Positions 1-5,766 of a DNA stretch of 7,378 nt are shown one piece after another. Where the stretch lies: assembly GCA_934615635.1 (NCBI GenBank), contig CAKTTT010000117.1:1-7378 (forward strand), read 5' to 3'. A program made the position numbers and the translations under genes. The notes below the pieces were generated by a model, which worked only from the letters and a program-made list of their open reading frames with translations, was not told where the DNA came from and searched no databases. Source of the DNA: an uncultured Eubacteriales bacterium (GTDB lineage: Bacteria > Bacillota > Clostridia > Oscillospirales > Acutalibacteraceae). How positions within the stretch are numbered: the first letter of the stretch is position 1; every line of letters begins with the position of its first letter.

Positions 1-1452
1 GCCTTCGGCCTGATGAGGCTGCTGCGGATTCCCAGGCGGGTGGCGGCGGGGTTGAATATCGGGATACTCTTTTTCTTCATGGGGCTAACCCTCTTTCCAG
101 TGTCGGCGGTCCGGGCGGGGATCATGCACATGGTGATGATGCTGGGATATGTGGTCAGCCGGAAGGCGGACGGCCTCAATTCCCTGGGTCTGGCGGTGCT
201 GCTGCTGGTGCTGTTTCAGCCCTATGCGGCCTGTGACGTCGGCCTGCTCCTCTCTTTTGCCGCCACGCTGGGACTGCTGACGGTTTATCCCTGGCTAAGG
301 CGGACCGCCTGGCTGCGGCGGGCGGAGAAAAGGCGCTTTACGGGCAAGCTGGTGGCCTCCCTGGCCATTTCCTTGTCCGCAATGGCCTTCACCATGCCGG
401 TGATCGGCCTGTGCTTCGGGGAGCTTTCCCTGGTAAGTCCGGTATCCAATCTGTTGGCGATTCCCGCCGCATCGGCGCTTTTGCAGACCGGCTGCCTTGG
501 AGCCCTGCTTTCCTTCTTCCCCGCGACGGGGCCGATAGCGCAGGGACTCTTCTTTCTGACCCGCTGCCTGGCCCGTTATCTGCTGACAGTGGCCGATTGG
601 CTGGGATACACGCCCCTTTCCGCCGTATCCGCGCGGCAGGGATACCTCCTTCTCTGGCTCACGGCCCTGCTCCCCTTCCTGTATCTGGGCTGGAAACTGC
701 TGCAATGGCGGGGCGTGCGGATGGCGGGCGCCTTCGCGGCGATTCTCCTTTTCAGTGGGATGCTGGTGAATCAGATTTTCATGCGGGGCGTTACCACCGT
801 CACGGTGCTGGAAACGGGGGACGGAGCGGCCCTGCTGTTGGAGCGGGACGGCCATAGCGGTCTGGTGGCGGCGGGAGAGGAAGATCGGACCATGCGGACT
901 GTCCAATACGCTTTGCGGGAGCGGGGCATCCGGCGGCTGGATTTTGTTTTCTTTCCCGATGCGGACGACCGCTGTATGAACGGCGTGGGACTTTTGGAGC
1001 CGGATCGGGTGGATGTGGTGGCCGCGCCGGAAAAGGGCGCGTACCTGTATCAGCTAGAGGCTTTCATCCCCGCGGACAAACGGTTGGAATGGCCCGCGGA
1101 GAGCCGCGTGGAGTTCTGGAACGACTGCATACTGGAGCGGGGACCGGAGGGATGGCTGCGGCTGTGCATCGGGGACACCCGGCTGCTGCTGGCTCCCTCC
1201 GGCGGTGACGCTTCCCCTTTGGAGGAAGCCTGGAGAGAGACGGAGGGCGTGGTGTATTCCGGGAAACCGCCGGAATACATCGAGGGAATCCAAGCGGAAA
1301 AAGGGATCTGGAGCTGCAGCCTGGCCACGCTCGCCCGGGAGGAGGAGGGGCTGCCTTGGCGGCGGTATCCGATCCAAACCACGGCTGAGGACGGGGACAT
1401 CCGGTTGATGACCCGGGGCGCGGGCGACATCACCCTGCCAGACGGGGGCTAA
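1..1452 (+). CDS. comEC: ComEC/Rec2 family competence protein, 3' part (5' end outside window)
   Basis: This is the C-terminal 483 residues of the inner-membrane channel that carries transforming single-stranded DNA into the cytoplasm. The frame is open from base 1, so the gene begins upstream of the window and the ATG at 13 is internal. The first ~250 residues are strongly hydrophobic with several membrane segments and carry Competence-domain signatures: VRAGIM, then a DGLNSLGLA stretch, then DVGLLLSFAATLG. After about residue 262 comes a soluble domain in the place of the usual metallo-beta-lactamase-like domain. It is degenerate: the normal DVGQGD motif reads ETGDGA (near nt 814-831), and the HxDxDH motif reads FPDADD (near nt 952-969), so both histidines are gone. 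The channel part looks intact, so uptake may remain while the nuclease activity proposed for this domain is probably lost. The stop codon lies 11 bases before holA, which suggests co-transcription. The family call is firm; the functional state is inference. Confidence 0.9.
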   Translation, partial: AFGLMRLLRIPRRVAAGLNIGILFFFMGLTLFPVSAVRAGIMHMVMMLGYVVSRKADGLNSLGLAVLLLVLFQPYAACDVGLLLSFAATLGLLTVYPWLRRTAWLRRAEKRRFTGKLVASLAISLSAMAFTMPVIGLCFGELSLVSPVSNLLAIPAASALLQTGCLGALLSFFPATGPIAQGLFFLTRCLARYLLTVADWLGYTPLSAVSARQGYLLLWLTALLPFLYLGWKLLQWRGVRMAGAFAAILLFSGMLVNQIFMRGVTTVTVLETGDGAALLLERDGHSGLVAAGEEDRTMRTVQYALRERGIRRLDFVFFPDADDRCMNGVGLLEPDRVDVVAAPEKGAYLYQLEAFIPADKRLEWPAESRVEFWNDCILERGPEGWLRLCIGDTRLLLAPSGGDASPLEEAWRETEGVVYSGKPPEYIEGIQAEKGIWSCSLATLAREEEGLPWRRYPIQTTAEDGDIRLMTRGAGDITLPDGG

Positions 1453-1463
1453 GGAGGCGCACG

Positions 1464-2507
1464 ATGACGATAACGGAAAGCGAACTGAAAAAGCAGATCA
1501 AGGAAGGCAGACTCCAGCGGGTCTATTTCTTCTACGGGGAGGAAACCTACCTGTCCGGCCATTACGCGGCGCAGATCGCGGCAAAGGCGGTAGGGGGAGA
1601 TGAAATGGCGGCCTTCAATCTTCAGAAATTCGACGGCCGGGACTGCACGATGGAAGAGCTGGAGGATGCGGCCGAGGCCCTGCCCTTGATGGCGGAAAGC
1701 AAGTGCGTGGTGGTGAGGGATTACGACGCCGCGGGGGGCGGCGCGGCCAACCAGGAGCGGCTGCTGCGTCTGGTTTCCGACCCGCCGGAGAGCTGTGTGC
1801 TGGTTTTCTGGCAGGATGCGGTGGAGGCGGATGTAAAGAAAAACGCCAAGTGGAAGGCCTTTGCCGCGGCAGTGGAGAAAAAGGGCGCTTGTGTGGAATT
1901 CCGGCGAAAGTCCACGGCGGATATCGTCAAGCTGCTGTGCGGCGGCGCCGCCCGGCGGGGCTGCCGTTTGCAGCCGGACAACGCCCGGCTGCTGGTGGAG
2001 CAGTGCGGGGACGAACTGCATCTGCTGCTCAATGAGCTGGACAAGCTGTGCGCCCTGGCGGGGGAGGGGGAGATCACCCGGGAGATGATCGAAACCGCCG
2101 GGACCAAAAACCTGGAGGCATCGGTGTTCGACCTGTCCAAAGCCATTCTGCAGAATCACTATGCCCGGGCCTACGCCATTCTCCACCGGCTGCTCTCCCA
2201 GCGGGAGGAGCCGGTGACCATACTGGCGGTGCTGTCCACCGCCTACGCGGACCTCTACCGGGCCAAGGTGGCGGCCGCGGCGGGAAAGCAGGCGGATACC
2301 CTGACGGCGGATTTTCAATACCGCGGAAAGGAATTCCGGCTGCGCAACGCGGCCCGGGATGCCTCGCGGCTGTCCATCGACGTGCTGCGCCGAAGCCTGG
2401 ACACCCTGGCCCAGGCGGATCTCCGACTGAAATCCTCCCGGACGGACAAACGGGTGGTGTTGGAGCAGACCGCCGCCCGGCTGATCGTGCTGGCCAAGGG
2501 CGGCTGA
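1464..2507 (+). CDS. holA: DNA polymerase III delta subunit
   Basis: The delta subunit of the clamp loader opens the beta sliding clamp during replication. The protein has 347 residues, the usual size. The N-terminal part has the family pattern VYFFYGEETYL (residues 20-30), which takes the place of a P-loop in this non-ATP-binding AAA+ subunit, followed by the FDGRD...MEELEDAAEALPLMAESKCVVVRD region. The middle contains the typical LLLNELDKL helix near residue 190. The C-terminal third carries the collar-domain pattern VFDLSKAILQNHYARAYAILHRLL, with an LR.SLD.LAQADLRLKSS helix near the end. The start is supported by a perfect AAGGAGG at 1451-1457, six bases before the ATG. That ribosome binding site overlaps the comEC stop codon. 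Placement directly after comEC is a very common arrangement in Firmicutes. Confidence 0.96.
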   Translation: MTITESELKKQIKEGRLQRVYFFYGEETYLSGHYAAQIAAKAVGGDEMAAFNLQKFDGRDCTMEELEDAAEALPLMAESKCVVVRDYDAAGGGAANQERLLRLVSDPPESCVLVFWQDAVEADVKKNAKWKAFAAAVEKKGACVEFRRKSTADIVKLLCGGAARRGCRLQPDNARLLVEQCGDELHLLLNELDKLCALAGEGEITREMIETAGTKNLEASVFDLSKAILQNHYARAYAILHRLLSQREEPVTILAVLSTAYADLYRAKVAAAAGKQADTLTADFQYRGKEFRLRNAARDASRLSIDVLRRSLDTLAQADLRLKSSRTDKRVVLEQTAARLIVLAKGG

Positions 2508-2519
2508 GGGGGGATGGGT

Positions 2520-3134
2520 ATGCTTTCTGTAAGAGAAGTGATCGTCGTGGAGGGGAAGTATGACCGGATCCGGCTGCAGGCGGCGGTCAAAGCCACGATT
2601 GTGGAGACCAACGGCTTTCGGATATTCAAGGATCCGGAGCAGCGGGAGCTGCTCCGGCGGCTGGGGATGGAGCGAGGGCTGCTGGTGCTGACGGACAGCG
2701 ATGCCGCCGGCTTCGTCATCCGCGGCCATCTCAACGGCCTATTGCCGCCGGACAGAATCAAACACGCCTACGTTCCCGCCGTCGCCGGCCGGGAAAAGCG
2801 GAAAACCGCCGATTCCAAGGAGGGGCTGCTGGGGGTGGAGGGCATGGACGCCGCCACCCTGGAGGCGGCGATCCGCCGGTCGGGTGCGACCCTGCTGGAC
2901 GAAGAGGCCGGCCCGGCGGCTGGCGGCATCACCAAGGCGGATTTCTATCGGGACGGGTTGACTGGCGCCCCCGACAGCGGAAACCGGCGGCAGCGGCTGC
3001 TAGAGAAGCTGGGCTTTCCCCGGCATCTGTCCGCCAACCGGCTGCTGGAGGCGGTCAATGTGCTGATGACCCGGGAGGAATACCGGCGCGCGGTGGAGGA
3101 AATCGCCGAAACGCCGGAGGAAAGGACGGTTTGA
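2520..3134 (+). CDS. rnmV: Ribonuclease M5 (Toprim domain, 5S rRNA maturation)
   Basis: RNase M5 cuts both sides of the 5S rRNA precursor with the help of ribosomal protein L18. The protein has an N-terminal Toprim domain, with the conserved glutamate in VVEGKYD (Glu11) and the DxD acidic pair in LTDSDAAG (Asp59, Asp61). These are the positions expected to bind catalytic metal. The family-specific GREKRK...SKEGLLGVEGM segment follows at about residues 92-112. The C-terminal part (ADFYRDGLTG..DS..R..LLEKLGFP..LSANRLLEAVNVLMTREEY) matches the C-terminal domain of RNase M5. There are two in-frame ATGs, at 2514 and 2520. The G-rich ribosome binding site (GAGGGGGG, 2506-2513) abuts the first but sits six bases from the second, so 2520 is preferred (204 residues). 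In many Firmicutes ksgA follows this gene; here an oxidoreductase gene does. Confidence 0.9.
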   Translation: MLSVREVIVVEGKYDRIRLQAAVKATIVETNGFRIFKDPEQRELLRRLGMERGLLVLTDSDAAGFVIRGHLNGLLPPDRIKHAYVPAVAGREKRKTADSKEGLLGVEGMDAATLEAAIRRSGATLLDEEAGPAAGGITKADFYRDGLTGAPDSGNRRQRLLEKLGFPRHLSANRLLEAVNVLMTREEYRRAVEEIAETPEERTV

Positions 3135-3137
3135 CCT

Positions 3138-4136
3138 ATGCGCTACGGCATTGTCGGAACGAGCTGGATTACCGAAAGCTTTATCGCGGGCGCCGCGCTG
3201 GCCGGCGGGATGGAGTTGGCGGCGGTGTATTCCCGCAGCGCCCAGCGGGCGGAGGCGTTCGCCCAAAAGCACGGGGCGGCGCTGACCTTCACCTCTTTGG
3301 AAGAGATGGCGACCTGCGCCGCCATCGACGCGGTGTACATCGCCAGCCCCAATGTGTTTCACGCCCCGCAGAGCCGCCTGTTTTTAGAGCATGACAAGCA
3401 TGTGCTGTGCGAGAAGCCGGCCACGGTGACCGCCGCCCAGGCCCGGGAGCTGCTGGCGCTGGCCAGGAGCCGGCGACTGGTGTATATGGAGGCGATTATG
3501 ATGCTGCATCAGCCGGCGCGGGAGACGGTGCGGCAGGCGCTGAGGGAAATCGGCGCGATCACCACCGCCCGGTTCGATTTTTCCCAGTTCAGCTCCCGCT
3601 ACGCCGCACTGCAGGCGGGGGAAACGCCCAACATCTTCAATCCCGCCATGGCGGCGGGCTGCCTGATGGATTTGGGCGTTTACTGCGTCTATCCGGCGCT
3701 GGATTTTTGGGGCAAGCCCTCGAAGATCCAGGCCAGCGCGGGTTTCCTTCCCACCGGGGCGGACGGCTGGGACAGCGCCCTCTTTTCCTATCCGGGCCTG
3801 GAGGTATCCCTCACCTGCTCCAAAACGGGGCAGAGCCGGCTGGGATCGGAGATTCTGGGCGACAAGGGCACCCTGGTCATCGGCTCCCTCTCTCAGCTCA
3901 GCGATATCCGGCTGTTCCGCTCGGACGGCCGGGAGGAACGGCTGTTCGGAGAGGCGGACAAGGCGGCGCTGATGGGCAATGAAGCCCGGGATTTCCGGCG
4001 GTATGCAGCCGATTACGACGGCTGCCAAGAGGAACGCCGGTATGCGGAGGAGCTGTCTGCGGCGGTCAGCGAGGTTATGGAGGAGATGCGGCGGCAGGCC
4101 GGCATCCGGTTTGGCGGGGAGGAGATGGACGTATGA
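3138..4136 (+). CDS. Gfo/Idh/MocA family NAD(P)-dependent oxidoreductase
   Basis: This is a predicted cytoplasmic dehydrogenase of 332 residues, a normal length for the family. The N-terminal Rossmann fold starts with RYGIVGTSWIT (residues 2-12), a GxxG-type dinucleotide-binding loop. The catalytic lysine motif is CEKP (residues 91-94), preceded by IASPNVFH (68-75). The C-terminal alpha/beta domain carries AAGCLMDLGVYCVYPALDFWG (172-192). Here tyrosine replaces the histidine of the common DxGxH motif, as in the dihydrodiol-dehydrogenase-like branch of the family. The MEAIMMLHQPARE stretch (117-129) also fits that branch. The substrate cannot be told from sequence; sugars, sugar alcohols or related diols are the usual ones. 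An AGGAAAGGA ribosome binding site lies about 11 bases upstream, overlapping the end of rnmV. The last four bases overlap the following phosphatase gene, so the two are probably translated together and may act on linked metabolites. Confidence 0.88.
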   Translation: MRYGIVGTSWITESFIAGAALAGGMELAAVYSRSAQRAEAFAQKHGAALTFTSLEEMATCAAIDAVYIASPNVFHAPQSRLFLEHDKHVLCEKPATVTAAQARELLALARSRRLVYMEAIMMLHQPARETVRQALREIGAITTARFDFSQFSSRYAALQAGETPNIFNPAMAAGCLMDLGVYCVYPALDFWGKPSKIQASAGFLPTGADGWDSALFSYPGLEVSLTCSKTGQSRLGSEILGDKGTLVIGSLSQLSDIRLFRSDGREERLFGEADKAALMGNEARDFRRYAADYDGCQEERRYAEELSAAVSEVMEEMRRQAGIRFGGEEMDV

Positions 4137-4930
4137 CGGAAGCGGCGCTGCGGTCCAGGCTGGCGGATATCCGCTGCTTTGTGCTGGACATGGATGGAAC
4201 CATTTATCTGGGGGATCGGCTCTTTCCCTTTACCAAGACTTTCCTGGAAAAAGCGGCGGGGGCCGGGCGGGAGGTCTGCTTCTTCACCAACAATTCCTCC
4301 CGCTGTGCGGCGGATTATGTGGAGAAGTTGGCCCGGATGGAAATCGCGGTACCTCCGGAGAGGATGCTCACCTCCGGCCAGGTGGCGGGAGCGTATCTGC
4401 GGCGGGAGCATCCGGGGCAGGGGGTGTTCCTGCAGGGGACGCCCGCCCTGCGGCGGGAGCTGGAGACGCTGGGCGTCCCGCTGGAGGAGGCGCATCCCCA
4501 GGTGGTGGTGCTGGGCTTCGACACCACCCTGGAATATGACCGGCTGCGCAGGACCTGCGATCTGGTGCGGGAGGGACTGCCCTATTTGGGAGTCAATCCC
4601 GATCTCAATTGCCCGGTGGAGGGGGGCTTCATACCCGACTGCGGCTCCATCGCCCGGCTGATCGAGGCCTCTACCGGGCGGACTCCCCTTTTCCTGGGCA
4701 AGCCCTCCCAGGAGACGCTGCGCTTTTTGCTGGAACGCACCGGCTGCCGGGAGGAGGAGCTGGCGGTGGTGGGGGATCGGCTGTATACGGATATCGCCCT
4801 GGCTCAGGGGACAAAGGCGCTTTCCATCCTGGTGATGACGGGCGAAACCACCCCCGAGATGCTGCGTGAAAGCGCCATACAGCCCTCCTTGACAGCCGCG
4901 TCGCTGGAGGAGATCGCCGCCTGCCTGTGA
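4133..4930 (+). CDS. HAD-IIA family phosphatase (NagD/AraL/phosphoglycolate phosphatase-like)
   Basis: This is a predicted phosphomonoesterase of 265 residues with all four HAD motifs. Motif I is LDMDGT, with nucleophile Asp19 and acid/base Asp21. Motif II is FFTNNSSR (50-57). The motif III lysine is in LGKPSQETL (Lys190). Motif IV is VGDRLYTDI (Asp215, Asp220). The TNNSSR motif and the large cap domain between motifs II and III (about residues 80-180) place it in subclass IIA, as do the VVVLGFDTTLEY and NPDLNCPVEGGFIPDCGS patterns. Members dephosphorylate small phosphates such as sugar phosphates, 2-phosphoglycolate, glycerol phosphate or damaged metabolites; the substrate here is unknown. 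The start ATG overlaps the upstream stop codon (ATGA) and is preceded by GGGGAGGAG eight bases away. It is the last gene of the block. No convincing plus-strand terminator with a T-tract follows directly. Confidence 0.92.
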   Translation: MTEAALRSRLADIRCFVLDMDGTIYLGDRLFPFTKTFLEKAAGAGREVCFFTNNSSRCAADYVEKLARMEIAVPPERMLTSGQVAGAYLRREHPGQGVFLQGTPALRRELETLGVPLEEAHPQVVVLGFDTTLEYDRLRRTCDLVREGLPYLGVNPDLNCPVEGGFIPDCGSIARLIEASTGRTPLFLGKPSQETLRFLLERTGCREEELAVVGDRLYTDIALAQGTKALSILVMTGETTPEMLRESAIQPSLTAASLEEIAACL

Positions 4931-5128
4931 AGAGGGGCACGGCCGGACGGAATCAGGGGCGGCGGGAGTCCCCAGGCGGGTCAGCGGGAAGGGTTTACCC
5001 GTGACAGGGCGGCAGAAGGGCCGTATGGCGGCGCAGGGCGGGGGATGGTCTCCAGTCGACGCGACGTTACCAGAGGGCGAAGGCCAACGGATGGGCGCTG
5101 CCGCCTGGAAACGGCGGATGGAAGGGAT

Positions 5129-5164
5129 GGCGCAGGAGCCGGCCTATACGCCAGCTCCTGCGCC
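5129..5164. repeat. Inverted repeat, 15-bp stem with one mismatch
   Basis: The left arm (5129-5143, GGCGCAGGAGCCGGC) pairs with the right arm (5150-5164, GCCAGCTCCTGCGCC) with a single C-A mismatch and a six-base loop. No T-tract follows on either strand, so it is not a classic intrinsic terminator. It lies ten bases from the terminator hairpin at 5175-5215 and shares the core GGAGC/GCTCC with it, so the two could pair with each other as alternatives in a transcript. Confidence 0.7.
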
Positions 5165-5167
5165 AAA

Positions 5168-5215
5168 TCAATAAAAGGAGCTCTCTGCATAATTTCCTTT
5201 TGCAGAGAGCTCCTT
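5168..5215 (-). terminator. Rho-independent terminator of the abrB-like transcript
   Basis: A perfect 15-bp inverted repeat joins 5175-5189 (AAGGAGCTCTCTGCA) and 5201-5215 (TGCAGAGAGCTCCTT) across an 11-base loop. Read on the minus strand, the stem ends in a TTTTATTGATTT run, as expected for an intrinsic terminator of the minus-strand gene that ends at 5348. On the plus strand only two Ts follow, so any effect on transcription arriving from the phosphatase side would be weaker. Confidence 0.75.
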
Positions 5216-5228
5216 GAGAAGCCACTTG

Positions 5229-5286
5229 GGGGCCATTGCCGTGGCCCTCATTTTACATCTTTCGGACGCAAAATCGCATTTTTCCG
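5229..5286 (-). other. Two small hairpins in the abrB-like 3' untranslated region
   Basis: Upstream of the terminator on the minus strand are two further foldable segments. GGGCCA at 5230-5235 pairs with TGGCCC at 5242-5247 around a six-base loop. CGGA (5263-5266) pairs with TCCG (5283-5286), enclosing AAAAT (5270-5274) paired with ATTTT (5278-5282) and a three-base bulge. With the terminator they would give the transcript a three-hairpin tail about 130-180 bases past the stop codon. Whether this is a functional RNA is inference. Confidence 0.4.
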
Positions 5287-5347
5287 CCTGTGTATGCCAT
5301 ATCGTGTTACAGCAGACCCCCGTCAGGAGGCGCAGCCGGCGGATGAT

Positions 5348-5593
5348 TCAGAGCTTGGTGTTGATTTCATGGATGCAATTGGGGCAGATGTTGCGCCCCT
5401 TGAAGGTCATGACGTCTTTGGCGTTGCCGCAGAAGATGCAAGCCGGCTGGTATTTTTTGAGGATCAGCATGTTATCCTCAATGAAAATTTCCAGCGAATC
5501 CCGATCCCCGATTTCTAGTATGCGGCGCTGTTCTATGGGCAGCACGATGCGGCCCAGATCGTCGATCTTTCGAACAATCCCTGTTGATTTCAT
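5348..5593 (-). CDS. AbrB/SpoVT-type transition-state regulator with C-terminal zinc ribbon
   Basis: This is a small DNA-binding regulator of 81 residues. Residues 1-47 form the swapped-hairpin AbrB domain: KSTGIVRKIDDLGRIVLPIE followed by R..L.I...DSLEIFIEDNMLILKKY. This is typical of AbrB and SpoVT, which act as dimers or tetramers on growth-transition and sporulation genes. Residues 52-73 carry two cysteine pairs (Cys52/Cys55 and Cys70/Cys73, CxxC-x14-CxxC), a likely zinc ribbon in place of the oligomerisation tail of Bacillus AbrB. The start is supported by AGGGGG (5602-5607 on the minus strand), eight bases before the ATG. It has its own strong promoter and a downstream terminator, so it is probably monocistronic. 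It is divergent from spmA, which fits a sporulation context. The family is clear; whether it is the functional AbrB orthologue is not, so no gene symbol is given. Confidence 0.92.
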   Translation of the reverse strand: MKSTGIVRKIDDLGRIVLPIEQRRILEIGDRDSLEIFIEDNMLILKKYQPACIFCGNAKDVMTFKGRNICPNCIHEINTKL

Positions 5594-5619
5594 ATGTCTT
5601 TCCCCCTAGTGTAAATACA

Positions 5620-5636
5620 AGACGAAAATGGTCGAA
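5620..5636. promoter_or_regulatory. Tandem Spo0A-box-like heptamers
   Basis: Two direct copies resembling the 0A box TGNCGAA occur on the plus strand: AGACGAA (5620-5626) and GGTCGAA (5630-5636). Each matches six of seven positions and they start exactly 10 bp apart, one helical turn. They lie about 10-25 bases downstream of the predicted transcription start of the abrB-like gene, where a bound protein would block transcription. Known Spo0A repression of abrB in Bacillus uses closely spaced 0A boxes downstream of the start. The assignment here is inference from pattern and place. Confidence 0.45.
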
Positions 5637-5651
5637 CTTTTTCGTTCCTTC

Positions 5652-5680
5652 ATATTACCAGCGTTGGAATATTTTGTCAA
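5652..5680 (-). promoter_or_regulatory. Sigma-A promoter of the abrB-like gene
   Basis: On the minus strand a perfect -35 TTGACA (5675-5680) is followed after 17 bases by TAATAT (5652-5657), one base from the consensus -10. Transcription would begin near 5645, giving a leader of about 50 bases. The local AT-richness against a GC-rich background supports the call. Confidence 0.85.
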
Positions 5681-5700
5681 CCACTTTTTCAGCCTTTTTT

Positions 5701-5718
5701 CCGCCGCATAACCGGCGG
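5701..5718. repeat. Small GC hairpin between abrB-like gene and spmA
   Basis: CCGCCG (5701-5706) pairs perfectly with CGGCGG (5713-5718) around a six-base loop, CATAAC. A run of Ts precedes it on the plus strand instead of following it, so it does not read as a terminator in either direction. Confidence 0.4.
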
Positions 5719-5734
5719 CCTGTTCGCATAAACA
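5706..5734 (+). promoter_or_regulatory. Possible sigma-E-like promoter of spmAB
   Basis: GCATAAC (5706-5712) resembles the sigma-E -35 element at five of seven positions. After 14 bases, CATAAACA (5727-5734) resembles the sigma-E -10 CATACAnT at six of eight. This would start transcription near 5741, about 25 bases before the chosen spmA start. Mother-cell sigma-E control is known for spm genes in Bacillus. The match is moderate and the -35 overlaps a hairpin, so the call is tentative. Confidence 0.3.
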
Positions 5735-5766
5735 TGGATGGACAGGAAGCGGAGAGGGTGGATGGC

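Larger units (their letters stand above)
4931..5347. other. Convergent intergenic region with hairpins, no confident gene
   Basis: This 417-bp gap lies between the 3' ends of the phosphatase gene and the abrB-like gene. Positions 4931-5128 are G-rich on the + strand with only small inverted repeats, such as CCGCC/GGCGG at 5101-5105 and 5113-5117. I recognise no tRNA, riboswitch or known structured RNA there. Positions 5129-5286 hold four hairpins, listed separately where they are strong. The minus-strand frame after the abrB stop codon stays open for 59 codons (down to a TGA at 5168-5170) and contains an ATG at 5249-5251, but that ATG has only a weak ribosome binding site. Plus-strand open frames through the region look like shadows of the abrB-like gene. 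Confidence 0.6.

Noticed and set aside
295..906. Minus-strand frame inside comEC, and the long minus-strand frame at 1449-2729 opposite holA
   Set aside because: Composition is that of antisense GC-rich codons (rich in Gln, Pro, Arg and His), no domain is recognisable, and both are covered by firmly identified genes.
4931..5170. Riboswitch, tRNA, tmRNA, 6S RNA or RNase P RNA
   Set aside because: I looked for the conserved cores of FMN, cobalamin, SAM, c-di-GMP, T-box, RNase P and 6S RNA on the strands and found none; it also lies downstream of genes on both sides, not in a leader.
5045..5609. Plus-strand open frames antisense to the abrB-like gene (5045-5518 and 5214-5609)
   Set aside because: They mirror a well-recognised minus-strand gene with its own promoter and ribosome binding site, and show no family features of their own.
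5701..5718. Hairpin considered as a terminator for incoming transcription
   Set aside because: The T-run lies before the hairpin on the plus strand, which becomes an A-run after it on the minus strand, so it lacks the required 3' T-tract in either direction.
5584..5766. Longer spmA reading frame beginning at 5584, giving 259 residues
   Set aside because: The extra N-terminal part runs over the abrB-like start, promoter and 0A-like sites, has no ribosome binding site at 5584 and lengthens the protein well beyond the family norm. GTG at 5767 fits better.
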